A DNA stretch of 62,500 nucleotides, taken from Erythrobacter litoralis HTCC2594 (lineage in GTDB: Bacteria; Pseudomonadota; Alphaproteobacteria; Sphingomonadales; Sphingomonadaceae). Made by a program: the position numbers and the translations under genes. Of this stretch, positions 19,608 to 28,551 are shown piece by piece. The stretch is from the NCBI RefSeq assembly GCF_000013005.1, contig NC_007722.1, forward strand, positions 1 to 62,500. The letters run 5' to 3'. The stretch's first letter is position 1. Each line of letters starts with the position of its first letter. The notes under the pieces are model-generated. The model searched no databases. It was not told the origin of the DNA and saw nothing but the letters and a program-made list of their open reading frames with translations.

Positions 19608-20393
19608 ATGAGCGACACCGACACGCAGGCCCAGACCGAGGAAGTCCTGACCGAAACCCGCGACGGCATCCTGATCATCACCATCAACCGGCCCGAGGCC
19701 AAGAACGCCATGACCAAGGCGGCATCCGAAGGGATCGCCGCGGCGCTCGACCGGCTCGACAGCGAGGACGACCTGCGCGTCGGCATCCTGACCGGGGCGG
19801 GCGGCACTTTCTGTTCGGGCATGGATCTGAAGGGCTTCCTGCGCGGCGAAACGCCGAGTGTCCCGGGGCGCGGTTTCGGCGGGCTGACCGAGCAATCCCC
19901 GGCCAAACCGCTTATCGCAGCGGTCGAAGGCTATGCTCTGGCAGGCGGGATGGAACTGATGATCAGCTGCGACCTGATTGTCGCGAACTCAGGCTCCAAG
20001 TTCGGTATTCCCGAAGCCAAGCGTGGACTGGTCGCGGCGGCTGGCGGCCTGATGAAGCTGCCCGATCTGATCCCACCGAAAGTGGCGATGGAGCTGGCGC
20101 TGACCGGGGACTTTATCGATTCCGCGCGCGCCTATGAATTGGGCCTGGTCAACCGCGTGACCGATGGGTCCGCGCTCGATGCGGCGATCGAATTGGCGCA
20201 GGCGATTACCGCCAATGGCCCGCTCGCAGTCAAGGTTTCCAAGCAGATCATCGAGGAATCGCGTGGCTGGCCGCTGGAAGAGCGGTGGAAAGAACAGGGC
20301 AAGCTGATGCCGCAGATATTCATGAGCGAAGATGCACGTGAAGGCGCGGCAGCCTTCGCGGAAAAGCGCGCGCCCAACTGGAAGGGCAAGTAA
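19608..20393 (+). CDS. Enoyl-CoA hydratase/isomerase (crotonase) family protein
   Basis: A 261-residue crotonase-fold protein. The oxyanion-hole segments are visible as GAGGTFCSGMDLKGF and EGYALAGGMELMISCDL, and FGIPEAKRGLVAAAGGLMKLP matches the family. The catalytic Glu pair of true hydratases is not obvious, so an isomerase or other crotonase reaction is possible. The ATG at 19608 has GGAGAGG upstream; the frame is also open from 19554. First gene of a three-gene set (2-bp gap to the racemase) likely handling acyl-CoA substrates. Confidence 0.88.
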   Translation: MSDTDTQAQTEEVLTETRDGILIITINRPEAKNAMTKAASEGIAAALDRLDSEDDLRVGILTGAGGTFCSGMDLKGFLRGETPSVPGRGFGGLTEQSPAKPLIAAVEGYALAGGMELMISCDLIVANSGSKFGIPEAKRGLVAAAGGLMKLPDLIPPKVAMELALTGDFIDSARAYELGLVNRVTDGSALDAAIELAQAITANGPLAVKVSKQIIEESRGWPLEERWKEQGKLMPQIFMSEDAREGAAAFAEKRAPNWKGK

Positions 20394-20395
20394 CG

Positions 20396-21544
20396 ATGGC
20401 GGGTCCGCTCAACGGCATCCGCATCGTCGAATTCGCCGGGATCGGGCCGGGTCCGTTCTGCGGCATGATGCTGGCCGACCACGGCGCGGAGGTGATCCGC
20501 ATCGACCGCGCCAGCGGATCGCGCGGCGGGTCGCAACCAGTCACCAGCAAGGATGTCTTGGCGCGCGGGCGCAAGTCGATCGCCGTAGACTTGAAGAGCG
20601 CTGAGGGCGTCGCGCTCGCCCGCAAGCTCGCCGCCAGCGCCGACGGCATCATCGAGGGCTTCCGCCCCGGCGTGATGGAGCGGCTTGGGCTGGGACCGGA
20701 CGAGCTGCTCAAGGACAATCCCAAGCTGGTCTATGGCCGGATGACAGGCTGGGGCCAGACCGGCCCCTATGCGCCCTGGGCCGGACATGACATCAACTAT
20801 ATCGCGCTGGCCGGAGCGCTGGCGCACTACGGCCGCGCGGGCGGCAAACCAACTCCGCCGATCAACATGGTCGGCGATTTCGGCGGCGGCGGCATGATGC
20901 TCGCATTCGGCATGGTCTCCGCGCTGCTCAACGTAGCGCGGGGCGGCGAGGGGCAGGTGATCGACTGCGCCATGACCGACGGAACGGCGGTGCTGATGTC
21001 CATGATGCACGGCATGAAAAACATGGGTGTCTGGTCGGAAGAGCTGGGCGTCAACCTGCTCGATACCGGCGCGCATTTCTATGATACCTACGAGACCGCC
21101 GACGGCAAGTTCATCTCCATCGGCAGCATCGAACCGCAATTCTATGCCGAGCTGCGCAAGCTCGCCGGGCTGGAGGACGATACCCAATTCGATGCCCAGC
21201 ACGACCGCGCGCAATGGGGGGCAATGAAGGACAAGCTCACCGTTCTGTTCAAGACCAGGACGCGGGATGAGTGGAACGCGACCATGGAGCATACCGACGT
21301 CTGCTACGCGCCGGTGCTGACCATGAGCGAGGCAGCGCAGCATCCGCATAATGTCGCGCGCGAGACCTTCATTGAGGTCGGCGGCGACACCCAACCAGCG
21401 CCCGCACCGCGCTATTCCGGCACTGCCAATGCCAATCCCGAACCCGCCCCGATGCCAGGCGATGATACCGATGCGATCCTCAGCTCGCTGGGGATCGAAG
21501 CCGACGAAGCCGCTGCCCTGCGCGACGCGGGCACTGTGGGCTGA
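20396..21544 (+). CDS. Alpha-methylacyl-CoA racemase (class III CoA-transferase family)
   Basis: A 382-residue CaiB/BaiF-superfamily protein. Residues expected for alpha-methylacyl-CoA racemase are present: His131 in GHDINY, Asp161 in GDFGGGG and Glu246 in SIEPQF. All three are offset by five from the positions I recall for the mycobacterial enzyme. It interconverts (R)- and (S)-2-methylacyl-CoA so that branched chains can enter acyl-CoA dehydrogenation. The flanking crotonase and acyl-CoA dehydrogenase genes fit branched fatty-acid degradation. Confidence 0.9.
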   Translation: MAGPLNGIRIVEFAGIGPGPFCGMMLADHGAEVIRIDRASGSRGGSQPVTSKDVLARGRKSIAVDLKSAEGVALARKLAASADGIIEGFRPGVMERLGLGPDELLKDNPKLVYGRMTGWGQTGPYAPWAGHDINYIALAGALAHYGRAGGKPTPPINMVGDFGGGGMMLAFGMVSALLNVARGGEGQVIDCAMTDGTAVLMSMMHGMKNMGVWSEELGVNLLDTGAHFYDTYETADGKFISIGSIEPQFYAELRKLAGLEDDTQFDAQHDRAQWGAMKDKLTVLFKTRTRDEWNATMEHTDVCYAPVLTMSEAAQHPHNVARETFIEVGGDTQPAPAPRYSGTANANPEPAPMPGDDTDAILSSLGIEADEAAALRDAGTVG

Positions 21545-21571
21545 CGCACCGAACAACCAAGGACCAATCCG

Positions 21572-22714
21572 ATGCTCGATACCTCCCAACGCTTCGCCTA
21601 TAATGAAGACCACGAGATGTTCCGCGACACCGTGCGCAAGGTCTTCTCGCAGCATCTCGAACCGCATCTCGACGAACACGAGGAAAAGGGCATCGTCCCG
21701 CGCGAGATCTGGAAAGCGGTCGGCGAAGCGGGCCTGCTGTGCCCCACGGTCAAGGAAGAGAACGGCGGGCTGGGGCTCGATTTCGGCTTCAACTGCGTAT
21801 TGTGCGAGGAACTGAGCTACATCGGCTCCTCCGCCGGTTTCACGCTGCAGAGCGATATCACCGCCAATTACATCGAGCGCCTCGGCAGCGACGAACAGCG
21901 CGCCAAATACCTGCCCGGCATGGTCAGCGGCGATGTCATCACCGCCATCGCTATGACTGAGCCGGGCGCGGGCTCCGACTTGCAGGGCATCCGCACCACC
22001 GCGATCGAGGATGGCAACCACTTGGTCATCAACGGCTCCAAAACCTACATCACCAATGGCCAGAATGCCGACGTGGTGATCGTCGTTGCCAAGACCGACC
22101 CATCGCAGGGCGCGAAGGGCACCAGCCTCGTGCTGGTCGATGCCGACACGCCGGGTTTCGAGCGCGGGCGCAACCTCGACAAGATCGGCCAGCATTCCGC
22201 CGACACGAGCGAGCTGTTCTTCAACGATTGCCGCGTGCCCAAGACCAATATCCTAGGGCAAGAAGGCCGCGGCTTCATCCACCTGATGGAAGAGCTGCCG
22301 CAGGAACGCTTGGGCATCGCGGTCGGCGCACAGGCCGCCGCCCAGCGCGCTTTCGACGAAGCGGTCAAATTCACCAAGGACCGCAAGGCCTTTGGCCAGA
22401 CCGTGTTCGAATTCCAGAACACCAAGTTCACGCTCGCCGACCTGAAGGCCGAGCTACAGGTCGGCTGGGCGCATCTCGACTGGGCCATCAAGCGGCACCT
22501 TGCGGGCGAACTCACCACCGAGGAAGCCTCCGCCGCCAAGCTGTGGCACACCGACCTGCAATGGAAAGCCGTCGACACCTCGCTCCAGCTCCACGGCGGC
22601 GCGGGCTATATGAACGAATACACGATCGCGCGGCTGTGGCGCGACGCCCGCGTGACGCGCATCTTCGGCGGAACGAACGAGATTATGAAAGAAGTCATCT
22701 CGCGGGGGATTTGA
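21572..22714 (+). CDS. Acyl-CoA dehydrogenase
   Basis: A 380-residue FAD enzyme of standard length that should introduce the alpha-beta double bond into acyl-CoA. Signatures are AMTEPGAGSDLQGIRT (FAD/substrate region), GSKTYITNGQNADV, DRKAFGQTVFEFQNTKF, QLHGGAGYMNEYTIAR and RIFGGTNEIMKEVI. It starts 27 bp after the racemase gene and ends the three-gene lipid operon. The acyl chain cannot be predicted; the neighbouring racemase suggests methyl-branched substrates. Confidence 0.92.
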   Translation: MLDTSQRFAYNEDHEMFRDTVRKVFSQHLEPHLDEHEEKGIVPREIWKAVGEAGLLCPTVKEENGGLGLDFGFNCVLCEELSYIGSSAGFTLQSDITANYIERLGSDEQRAKYLPGMVSGDVITAIAMTEPGAGSDLQGIRTTAIEDGNHLVINGSKTYITNGQNADVVIVVAKTDPSQGAKGTSLVLVDADTPGFERGRNLDKIGQHSADTSELFFNDCRVPKTNILGQEGRGFIHLMEELPQERLGIAVGAQAAAQRAFDEAVKFTKDRKAFGQTVFEFQNTKFTLADLKAELQVGWAHLDWAIKRHLAGELTTEEASAAKLWHTDLQWKAVDTSLQLHGGAGYMNEYTIARLWRDARVTRIFGGTNEIMKEVISRGI

Positions 22715-23326
22715 GATCGGTCAGTACCATTCCGCATCATGTGCCCCGAACTTTACAAATTAGGGGATACACCCCGAAAAATACGAGGGCCGTGCACTTA
22801 ATTCGCCGAGCGCAGCTGTGCACCTGACGCTTATCGATGGCTCGTATCGCGCGCATCACTAAGTCAGAGGTCTCCCCTCGCTCACTCACCGTCGCAACCA
22901 GCGCAATTGTCTCACGCGTATAAATGCAGCGGCATAATAACGCCGTCATTTTCCTACAGCGTCTCAATCCATTAGGGATCCGTTTCTTTTCGACATTCAT
23001 TGCCATGGACTGGGCCCTTGACCAAAGGTCACGCCTTCACCCGAAAAAATCTGGCTAACCCCTTCCGCGACAATGGAACTCCCGCAAAACTCACGATCCT
23101 AGAACCCCGTTTGGCGGTGAACTTGTGCGCCCTCCCACCCCCCCCAGCCTCCCCGCAAAGCCCTTGCATTCCGCGCGCTACGCGCTATGTGCGCGCCTTC
23201 GCTGGCTTCGGCTGGCGGAACCTCGTGCGGGAGGCTCGCGTAGGTCGGGCCGCTCGAACCGCTTAACAGGAGGGTGCGAGACGCGGGATCTCCGCGCGCA
23301 TCCGACAGTGTGAAAGGAGTGGCCTC
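22715..23326. other. 612-bp intergenic region before rplK
   Basis: I see no convincing gene or tRNA here. Short symmetric elements are GGGG-N5-CCCC at 22763-22775, GTGCAC at 22792 and 22818, and TGACC-AAA-GGTCA at 23019-23031. The last 170 bp before rplK are GC-rich and probably form the ribosomal-operon leader, where L1 represses translation in other bacteria. An L1 site could not be identified by eye. secE and nusG, which often precede rplK, are absent. Confidence 0.6.
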
Positions 23327-23758
23327 ATGGCCAAGAAGATCGACGGCTATATCAAGCTGATGGTGCCCGCGGGCACTGCCAACCCGTCACCCCCGCTCGG
23401 CCCGGCACTGGGTCAGCGCGGCGTCAACATCATGGAATTCTGCAAGGCCTTCAATGCCGCCACCGACGGCATGGAGAAGAACGCGCCGGTCCCGACCGTG
23501 ATCACGGTCTATGCCGACCGCTCGTTCAGCTTCGTCACGAAGCAGCCGACCGCGACCTACCTCATCAAGAAGGCCGCCAAGATCAAGAAGGGCTCGGGCG
23601 AAACCGGCAAGGTTTCCGCGGGCACGATCAAGCAGAGCCAGGTCAAGGAAATCGCCGAGACCAAGATGCCGGACCTCAACGCGAACGATATCGACCAGGC
23701 CATGAAGATCATCGAAGGCTCGTGCCGTGCGATGGGCCTCGAAGTGGTGGAGGGCTGA
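23327..23758 (+). CDS. rplK: 50S ribosomal protein L11
   Basis: A 143-residue L11 of the large ribosomal subunit; it binds the GTPase-associated rRNA. Family signatures are [17 protein letters not shown] and FCKAFN near the N-terminus and MPDLNANDI toward the C-terminus. The ATG at 23327 follows AAAGGAG. It is co-transcribed with rplA four bases downstream. Confidence 0.98.
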   Translation: MAKKIDGYIKLMVPAGTANPSPPLGPALGQRGVNIMEFCKAFNAATDGMEKNAPVPTVITVYADRSFSFVTKQPTATYLIKKAAKIKKGSGETGKVSAGTIKQSQVKEIAETKMPDLNANDIDQAMKIIEGSCRAMGLEVVEG

Positions 23759-23762
23759 CACG

Positions 23763-24455
23763 ATGGCAAAGCAAACCAAGAAGCAGCAGGAAGTCGCCAA
23801 GCTCGACCCGGAAAAGCTCTACACGGTCGATGAAGCCATCGCCGTGCTGCGCGAGCACAAGGCGAAGTTCGACGAGACCGTCGAAGTCGCGATGAACCTG
23901 GGCGTCGACCCGCGTCACGCCGACCAGATGGTCCGCGGCATGGTCTCGCTCCCCAGCGGCACCGGCAAGACCGTTAAGGTCGCTGTTTTCGCCAAGGGCG
24001 ACAATGCCGAGAAAGCTACCGCTGCCGGAGCCGACAAGGTCGGTGCGGAAGACCTCATGGAAGACATGCAGAACGGCAACCTCGATTATGACCGCGTGAT
24101 CGCCACGCCGGACATGATGGGCGTCGTTGGCCGTCTCGGTAAGGTGCTCGGCCCCAAGGGCCTGATGCCGAACCCAAAGCTGGGCACCGTCACCCCGAAC
24201 GTGGAACAGGCCGTGAAGGACGCCAAGGGCGGCCAGGTCGAATTCCGCGTCGAGAAGATGGGAATCATCCATTCCGGCATCGGCAAGATGAGCTTCAAGG
24301 ACGAAGACCTGAAGGCCAACTTCAAGTCGTTCACCGACGCGATCGTCAAGGCGAAGCCGTCGGGTGCGAAGGGCAAGTACGTCAAGAAGGTCTCGCTGAC
24401 CTCCTCGATGGGCCCGGGCCTGAAGATCGACCTCGCCGAAGTCGAGGGCGCGTAA
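23763..24455 (+). CDS. rplA: 50S ribosomal protein L1
   Basis: A 230-residue L1 of the ribosomal stalk. Signatures include [35 protein letters not shown] and [12 protein letters not shown]. The ATG at 23763 gives the normal length; the frame is open to 23727, but that would overlap rplK. L1 is the usual autogenous repressor of the L11 operon. The operon ends here instead of continuing into rplJ-rplL. Confidence 0.98.
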   Translation: MAKQTKKQQEVAKLDPEKLYTVDEAIAVLREHKAKFDETVEVAMNLGVDPRHADQMVRGMVSLPSGTGKTVKVAVFAKGDNAEKATAAGADKVGAEDLMEDMQNGNLDYDRVIATPDMMGVVGRLGKVLGPKGLMPNPKLGTVTPNVEQAVKDAKGGQVEFRVEKMGIIHSGIGKMSFKDEDLKANFKSFTDAIVKAKPSGAKGKYVKKVSLTSSMGPGLKIDLAEVEGA

Positions 24456-24465
24456 TTTGTCAGGG

Positions 24466-24634
24466 GCGAGAGCGCATCCGTGCTCTCGCTTCCTCGCTCA
24501 TGCGACCTGAAGGTCGCGTCGCTGCTGGTGGCCGGCCGACCTCGCGGAGCTTTCAGCTCCGTATGCGAGAAAGAACACTGTCCTACATGGACAGCAGATG
24601 CAAAGGGCCGGTGGAGCGATCCGCCGGCCCTTTT
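24466..24634 (+). ncRNA. Multi-hairpin 3' region of rplKA, ending in a terminator (candidate structured RNA)
   Basis: Five consecutive stem-loops lie between rplA and the next small gene. They are 24466-24489 (8-bp stem), 24502-24517 (GCGACCT-GA-AGGTCGC), 24545-24561 (CGGAGCT-TTC-AGCTCCG), 24578-24594 (CTGTCC-TACAT-GGACAG), and the terminator at 24602-24634. Four perfect hairpins before a terminator exceed what termination needs. A relict L10-type leader, an sRNA or a 3'-UTR-derived RNA are possible; none is established. Confidence 0.45.
24602..24634 (+). terminator. Rho-independent terminator after rplKA
   Basis: AAAGGGCCGG pairs with CCGGCCCTTTT around a loop of about 11 bases. The strong GC stem with an A-tract before it and a T-tract after it could also work on the other strand. 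Confidence 0.85.
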
Positions 24635-24694
24635 GCATGCCCGGCCCCGGAAAGAATCGGCGGCACGAGCGTTATTCGGGAAAGGAGATTGAAA

Positions 24695-24871
24695 ATGCTC
24701 GGCTCACTTTGGGCGATCCTGACGATCATCGGCCCCCTCTTGCTCATCGGCGTCATAGTGTATGCGTGGAAGAAGAACCGTGACGCTCCTGATCGCACGA
24801 TAAGGCAGGCGGAGCGCGGCGCGCGCGAGATTTACGATAGCGAGCCAGGCGATCCCAATTCTCGTAGCTAG
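24695..24871 (+). CDS. Small single-pass membrane protein, 58 residues
   Basis: The start ATG follows AAAGGAG with good spacing. One hydrophobic helix ([21 protein letters not shown], residues 5-25) precedes a basic/acidic tail ([20 protein letters not shown]). Similar short orphan membrane peptides occur in alphaproteobacteria; I know no function. It lies between the rplKA terminator and a convergent deacetylase gene and has its own upstream region. Confidence 0.75.
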   Translation: MLGSLWAILTIIGPLLLIGVIVYAWKKNRDAPDRTIRQAERGAREIYDSEPGDPNSRS

Positions 24872-25032
24872 AGACTAATCCCTGAATAATTTCCGGGCGC
24901 GCGACAAAGTGCCCGAGCGGGATACCAGCGACCGGGTTGCAGCTACCGGTCCGTCGAATGCGGAGAAGCAGGGACGAGGCACATTCCACATAGTCGCTGC
25001 CGAACAGCTCTGTGCCCTCCTTCGCGATATCT

Positions 25033-26010
25033 TCAGAGCGCTCCGTACAGCGCGTTCGACACTGCCTGTTCGGCGTAGCGCATACCGGTGCGGATAGGGC
25101 TGGGAGGAAGCGGGGTGGCCGGACGCTGATTGCCTGCGAGAAGAGGAGGTGTCTCGGCATAGGTCCCCGTCTCGACCCCCTCCATCTGCGAAAGCTCGCG
25201 AAGAAGGCCCGCAAAGCGTCGGCGCACGATCCTGTTCACGGCCAGCTTGCGCCGGTTGATCAGTTCGAAACTGTGCGAGACCAGCGTAAAGCTGTTCATG
25301 TCCTGCGCCTTCGCATGACGAATGGCTGCGAGCATCTCCTGCAATGTCAGCGCGGTGAGCTGGGCATGGCGGAGACTGCCGCCAAGTGCCCCGATGCATC
25401 CGACAGGCACTTCGATAACGCCTTCATACAGCATCGTGCGCTGGTCCTGCGCCGATAAGGCAATCGCATTGTCTCCGCTGCCCACCAATGCCGGGCAGTG
25501 ACTGCTATCATACCGCATGCCGATCGCGGCGAGCGCACGCAGCGTATCGTCGTTGGCACCATAATTGCCCGCCCGGAACGCAACCGGCTTGGGCGCCCCT
25601 GCGGCCACCAGAGTGTCCCGCGCCCATGCGAGCAGCACGCATTGCTCTTCGAAGGTGAAGTCCTTGATGTTACGGCCTGTGCGATCACCGAGGGGGTTGG
25701 CCGCCCCGACGAGCGCCAACCATTCGGTGTGGCAATGCAGTTGGACATCCTGTCCGGCCTCGAGGATGGGCGCGACGATATCCTCGATAGCGGCCACGCC
25801 CCATTGCAACGCCGGCATGGGATCGACGAAGAAAACCGCCTTCTGACCATGTTCGTTGAGCAATTTGAGCTTATGCGTGATTCCGGCAGGTCCCTCGGGA
25901 GTGAGACAGGCGATCGAGCGCGCGAAGTTCTCTGCCCGATCGACCGGTCCAGGCCCATTGCAAAAGCCCGACGAATATTCGGTATCGATCGTGATATAGA
26001 CCGTGGTCAT
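25033..26010 (-). CDS. Polysaccharide-deacetylase-like protein
   Basis: A 325-residue protein beginning MTTVYITIDTEYSS, where the Asp-Thr-Glu motif resembles the first metal motif of the carbohydrate esterase 4 (NodB) fold. VQLHCHTEWLAL supplies a His-x-His-x-Glu pattern and AFRAGNYGANDDTL matches the later RxGxY-type motif of the fold. No signal peptide is visible. It probably hydrolyses an N-acetylated or similar glycan precursor. I chose the ATG at 26010 because the frame upstream of it, open to 26301, runs into the neighbouring CinA-like gene. Confidence 0.75.
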   Translation of the reverse strand: MTTVYITIDTEYSSGFCNGPGPVDRAENFARSIACLTPEGPAGITHKLKLLNEHGQKAVFFVDPMPALQWGVAAIEDIVAPILEAGQDVQLHCHTEWLALVGAANPLGDRTGRNIKDFTFEEQCVLLAWARDTLVAAGAPKPVAFRAGNYGANDDTLRALAAIGMRYDSSHCPALVGSGDNAIALSAQDQRTMLYEGVIEVPVGCIGALGGSLRHAQLTALTLQEMLAAIRHAKAQDMNSFTLVSHSFELINRRKLAVNRIVRRRFAGLLRELSQMEGVETGTYAETPPLLAGNQRPATPLPPSPIRTGMRYAEQAVSNALYGAL

Positions 26011-26122
26011 CCGTACAGAAGCTTCCGACAGTAATCGTCGGCGCCTGGCCTCCCTGCCTGTTTCAGCTTGCGATGCCCTTAGCAGGAGCGGGTTAATGGG
26101 CGGTTTTCGGAAGTAAGACCGG

Positions 26123-26890
26123 TCAGATCCCGCCGGGCGTAAAATCATGCCCTGCCGTCGCAAGGGCATCGCAGAGCGTGTGGACGCAACTTGCCAGCTC
26201 GTCCGCATCGGTCGAGCGGACGACGAAATTGGCTCCCACTTTGCCATCGCGAAAAAACGGATAGCTGCCGATCTGGCAGTGTTCGTGCGCCTGCTCGGCA
26301 TCGCGCAGGATTTCGGCCACTTCGCTTTCTGCGGTCCAGCATCCGATGGTCTCGCTCTTGAGCGGCATGCCGCCTTCGAGCGTGCCAGTCAGCGCATCCA
26401 GCATGCCCGCCGTGATATGCGGCACGCCCGCCATCAAGTGGACATTGCCGATCTTGATGCCCGGCGCGCCGGACATGCGGTTGGGGATCAGTTCCGCGCC
26501 TTGCGGAACGCGCGCCATGCGCAGGCGGGCCTCGGTGATCCCGCCCTTATCGGCGTAGTACTTTTCGAGGATCGCCCGCGCCGTGGGATGCACCACCACG
26601 CCCACACCGAGCGCTTCGGCCACCGCATCGACAGTGATGTCGTCATGGGTCGGTCCGATCCCGCCGGTGGTGAAGAGATAGTCGTTCTCTTCGCGCAGCG
26701 CGTTTACCGCACCGACGATCTTTTCCTGAATATCGGGTACGACACGCACTTCGGCCAGACGAATGCCTTGCACCTGCAGCCAACTTGCCACCTGCGCGAT
26801 GTTCTTGTCATGCGTGCGGCCGGACAGAATCTCGTCGCCGATGACGACAAGGCCGGCGGTCCAGATTCGGTCCGAAGAAGCGACAGTCAT
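26123..26890 (-). CDS. CinA/MoaB-like molybdopterin-binding-domain protein
   Basis: A 255-residue protein with a MoCF-biosynthesis/CinA N-terminal domain: VVIGDEILSGRTHDKN, then FTTGGIGPTHDDITVDAVAEALG. It lacks the C-terminal amidase domain of full CinA. Members are linked to molybdenum-cofactor chemistry or pyridine-nucleotide (NMN or ADP-ribose) hydrolysis; which applies here cannot be told. It lies between the BVMO-like and deacetylase-like genes on the same strand with gaps of 32 and 112 bp, so it may share a transcript. Confidence 0.85.
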   Translation of the reverse strand: MTVASSDRIWTAGLVVIGDEILSGRTHDKNIAQVASWLQVQGIRLAEVRVVPDIQEKIVGAVNALREENDYLFTTGGIGPTHDDITVDAVAEALGVGVVVHPTARAILEKYYADKGGITEARLRMARVPQGAELIPNRMSGAPGIKIGNVHLMAGVPHITAGMLDALTGTLEGGMPLKSETIGCWTAESEVAEILRDAEQAHEHCQIGSYPFFRDGKVGANFVVRSTDADELASCVHTLCDALATAGHDFTPGGI

Positions 26891-26922
26891 GCGGCCTGCC
26901 TAAGCGATTGGTGCTGAGGTGG

Positions 26923-28431
26923 CTACTCTGCCGCTTCGAGAATTTCGCCTGGCTCCCGTGCATTGGCCCCGGCACGCTTGAAGGCGAGCAGGTCATCGTC
27001 GACGGGCTCTTCCACCATGCGCTTGCGGTCGAGAACATAGTCCTGGTTGAGCCTCCATGGATAAGCGACAGCATTCTTCGGCATGATCGCCTTGCCACGC
27101 TGGATATAACCGCTGGAGAAATCGAAGATGTCGTCCTCTTCCAGGGCAGCTTCGCCGGCTTCGGTCAGCACCGGCTCTGCGATCTGCGTGTCCGTCGCTT
27201 TCATGCGGTTCAACACGCGGCAGATATAGTCGGAGTTGATATCCGCCCGCAGGGTCCAGCTGGCGTTGAGATAACCGAACACCACCGCGAGGTTGGGCAG
27301 GTTCGAGAACATGCAGCCCTTGTAGTAATAGCGCTGTGCGAAATCGATCTGCTCGCCATCGACCGAGACGTCGATCTTGCCGGCGACAGCAAGCTTCAGC
27401 CCGGTCGCGGTGATGATAATGTCGGCCTCCAGCCTTTCGCCGCTCTCCAGCTCGACGCCGCCTTCGACGAAGCGCGCGATGCGCCCGGTCTTCACGCTTG
27501 CCGTGCCCGAATTCATCGCTTCGAACAGGTCGTCGTCCGGCACCAGGCACAGGCGCTGGTCCCAAGGGTCGTAGGGCGGGGTGAACGCTTCCTTGTCGTA
27601 ATCCTTGCCGAGCGCCTTTTCGATGCGCTTGTAGAGCATCTTCCTGACCTTCTCGGGCTTGGTCCGCGCGCGCTTGAAGCCGATGTCCTGCAGCTTGATG
27701 TTCTTCCAGCGGGTGATCCTGTAGGCGGTCTCTTCGGGCAGGATCTTGCGCAGGAAATTGGCGAGGCCGTCCTTGGCAGGTCGCGAGAACATCCATGTCG
27801 GCGTGCGTTGGAGCATCGTCACATGCGCAGCCTTGTCGGCCATCGAAGGCACGATGGTGACGGCGGTCGCGCCGGAGCCGATAACGATCACCTTCTTACC
27901 GGCATAATCCAAGTCTTCCGGCCAGAACTGCGGGTGGATTACCTGCCCTTTGAAGTCACCGAATTCGAAGCCAGGATCGTAGGGTTCGTCGTAATCGTAA
28001 TAGCCCGAGCCGAGGTAGAGGAAATTGGCGGTAAGCCGCTTCTTCTCGCCGTCCTTGGTCTGGATAGTGACGGTCCATTGGGCGGTCGAGCGGTCGAAAT
28101 CGGCGGCGACCACGCGGTGGCCGTAGCGGATATGTTCGCGGATCCCGCGCTCGTCGACGATACGGTTGAGGTAGTCGAGAATTGCGGGCGCATCGGCGAT
28201 GCTCTTCTCGTGCTTCCATGGCTCGAACACGAAGCCGAGCGTGTGCATATCGCTGTCGGATCGGATGCCCGGATAGCGGAACAGGTCCCAGGTCCCGCCG
28301 AGATTGTCGCGCATTTCGACGATGCCGTAACTATGATCGGGGCAGTGCATTTCCATATGCGCGGCCATGCCGATGCCTGAAATGCCGGCGCCGACGATCA
28401 GCACGTCGAAGTCGGTATTTGCGATAGTCAT
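26923..28431 (-). CDS. Flavin-containing monooxygenase, Baeyer-Villiger type
   Basis: A 502-residue FAD/NADPH monooxygenase. The N-terminal dinucleotide motif is GAGISGIG and the second is GSGATAVT. Between them lies FKGQVIHPQFWP, which fits the FxGxxxHxxxW fingerprint of Baeyer-Villiger monooxygenases. TATGLKL is the conserved late motif. These enzymes insert oxygen next to a ketone to give an ester. The ATG at 28431 follows GGAGAGG; the frame is open to 28530. Its neighbours, a P450 fusion and lipid-degrading genes, suggest oxidation of hydrophobic compounds; the substrate is unknown. Confidence 0.88.
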   Translation of the reverse strand: MTIANTDFDVLIVGAGISGIGMAAHMEMHCPDHSYGIVEMRDNLGGTWDLFRYPGIRSDSDMHTLGFVFEPWKHEKSIADAPAILDYLNRIVDERGIREHIRYGHRVVAADFDRSTAQWTVTIQTKDGEKKRLTANFLYLGSGYYDYDEPYDPGFEFGDFKGQVIHPQFWPEDLDYAGKKVIVIGSGATAVTIVPSMADKAAHVTMLQRTPTWMFSRPAKDGLANFLRKILPEETAYRITRWKNIKLQDIGFKRARTKPEKVRKMLYKRIEKALGKDYDKEAFTPPYDPWDQRLCLVPDDDLFEAMNSGTASVKTGRIARFVEGGVELESGERLEADIIITATGLKLAVAGKIDVSVDGEQIDFAQRYYYKGCMFSNLPNLAVVFGYLNASWTLRADINSDYICRVLNRMKATDTQIAEPVLTEAGEAALEEDDIFDFSSGYIQRGKAIMPKNAVAYPWRLNQDYVLDRKRMVEEPVDDDLLAFKRAGANAREPGEILEAAE

Positions 28432-28551
28432 ATTTCGGTCCTCTCCTGCAACCGATCCCAATAAGCATATTTGGAACGGATTGGCGAGTCTTGCGCTGTC
28501 CCTCCAACTCGGCTGCTGACGCGGCTCCAATGTCTCGTTAGAGCCGCCCGC

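Noticed and set aside
22737..23006. 89-codon minus-strand frame before rplK
   Set aside because: No ribosome-binding site or recognisable domain; composition looks noncoding.
24480..24692. 70-codon frame after rplA
   Set aside because: It spans the hairpin series and terminator and has no family resemblance.
28432..28551. Possible cobalamin riboswitch or Fur box before the TonB-dependent receptor
   Set aside because: The 120-bp gap is too short for a full cobalamin riboswitch and shows no matching conserved boxes or Fur-like dyad.
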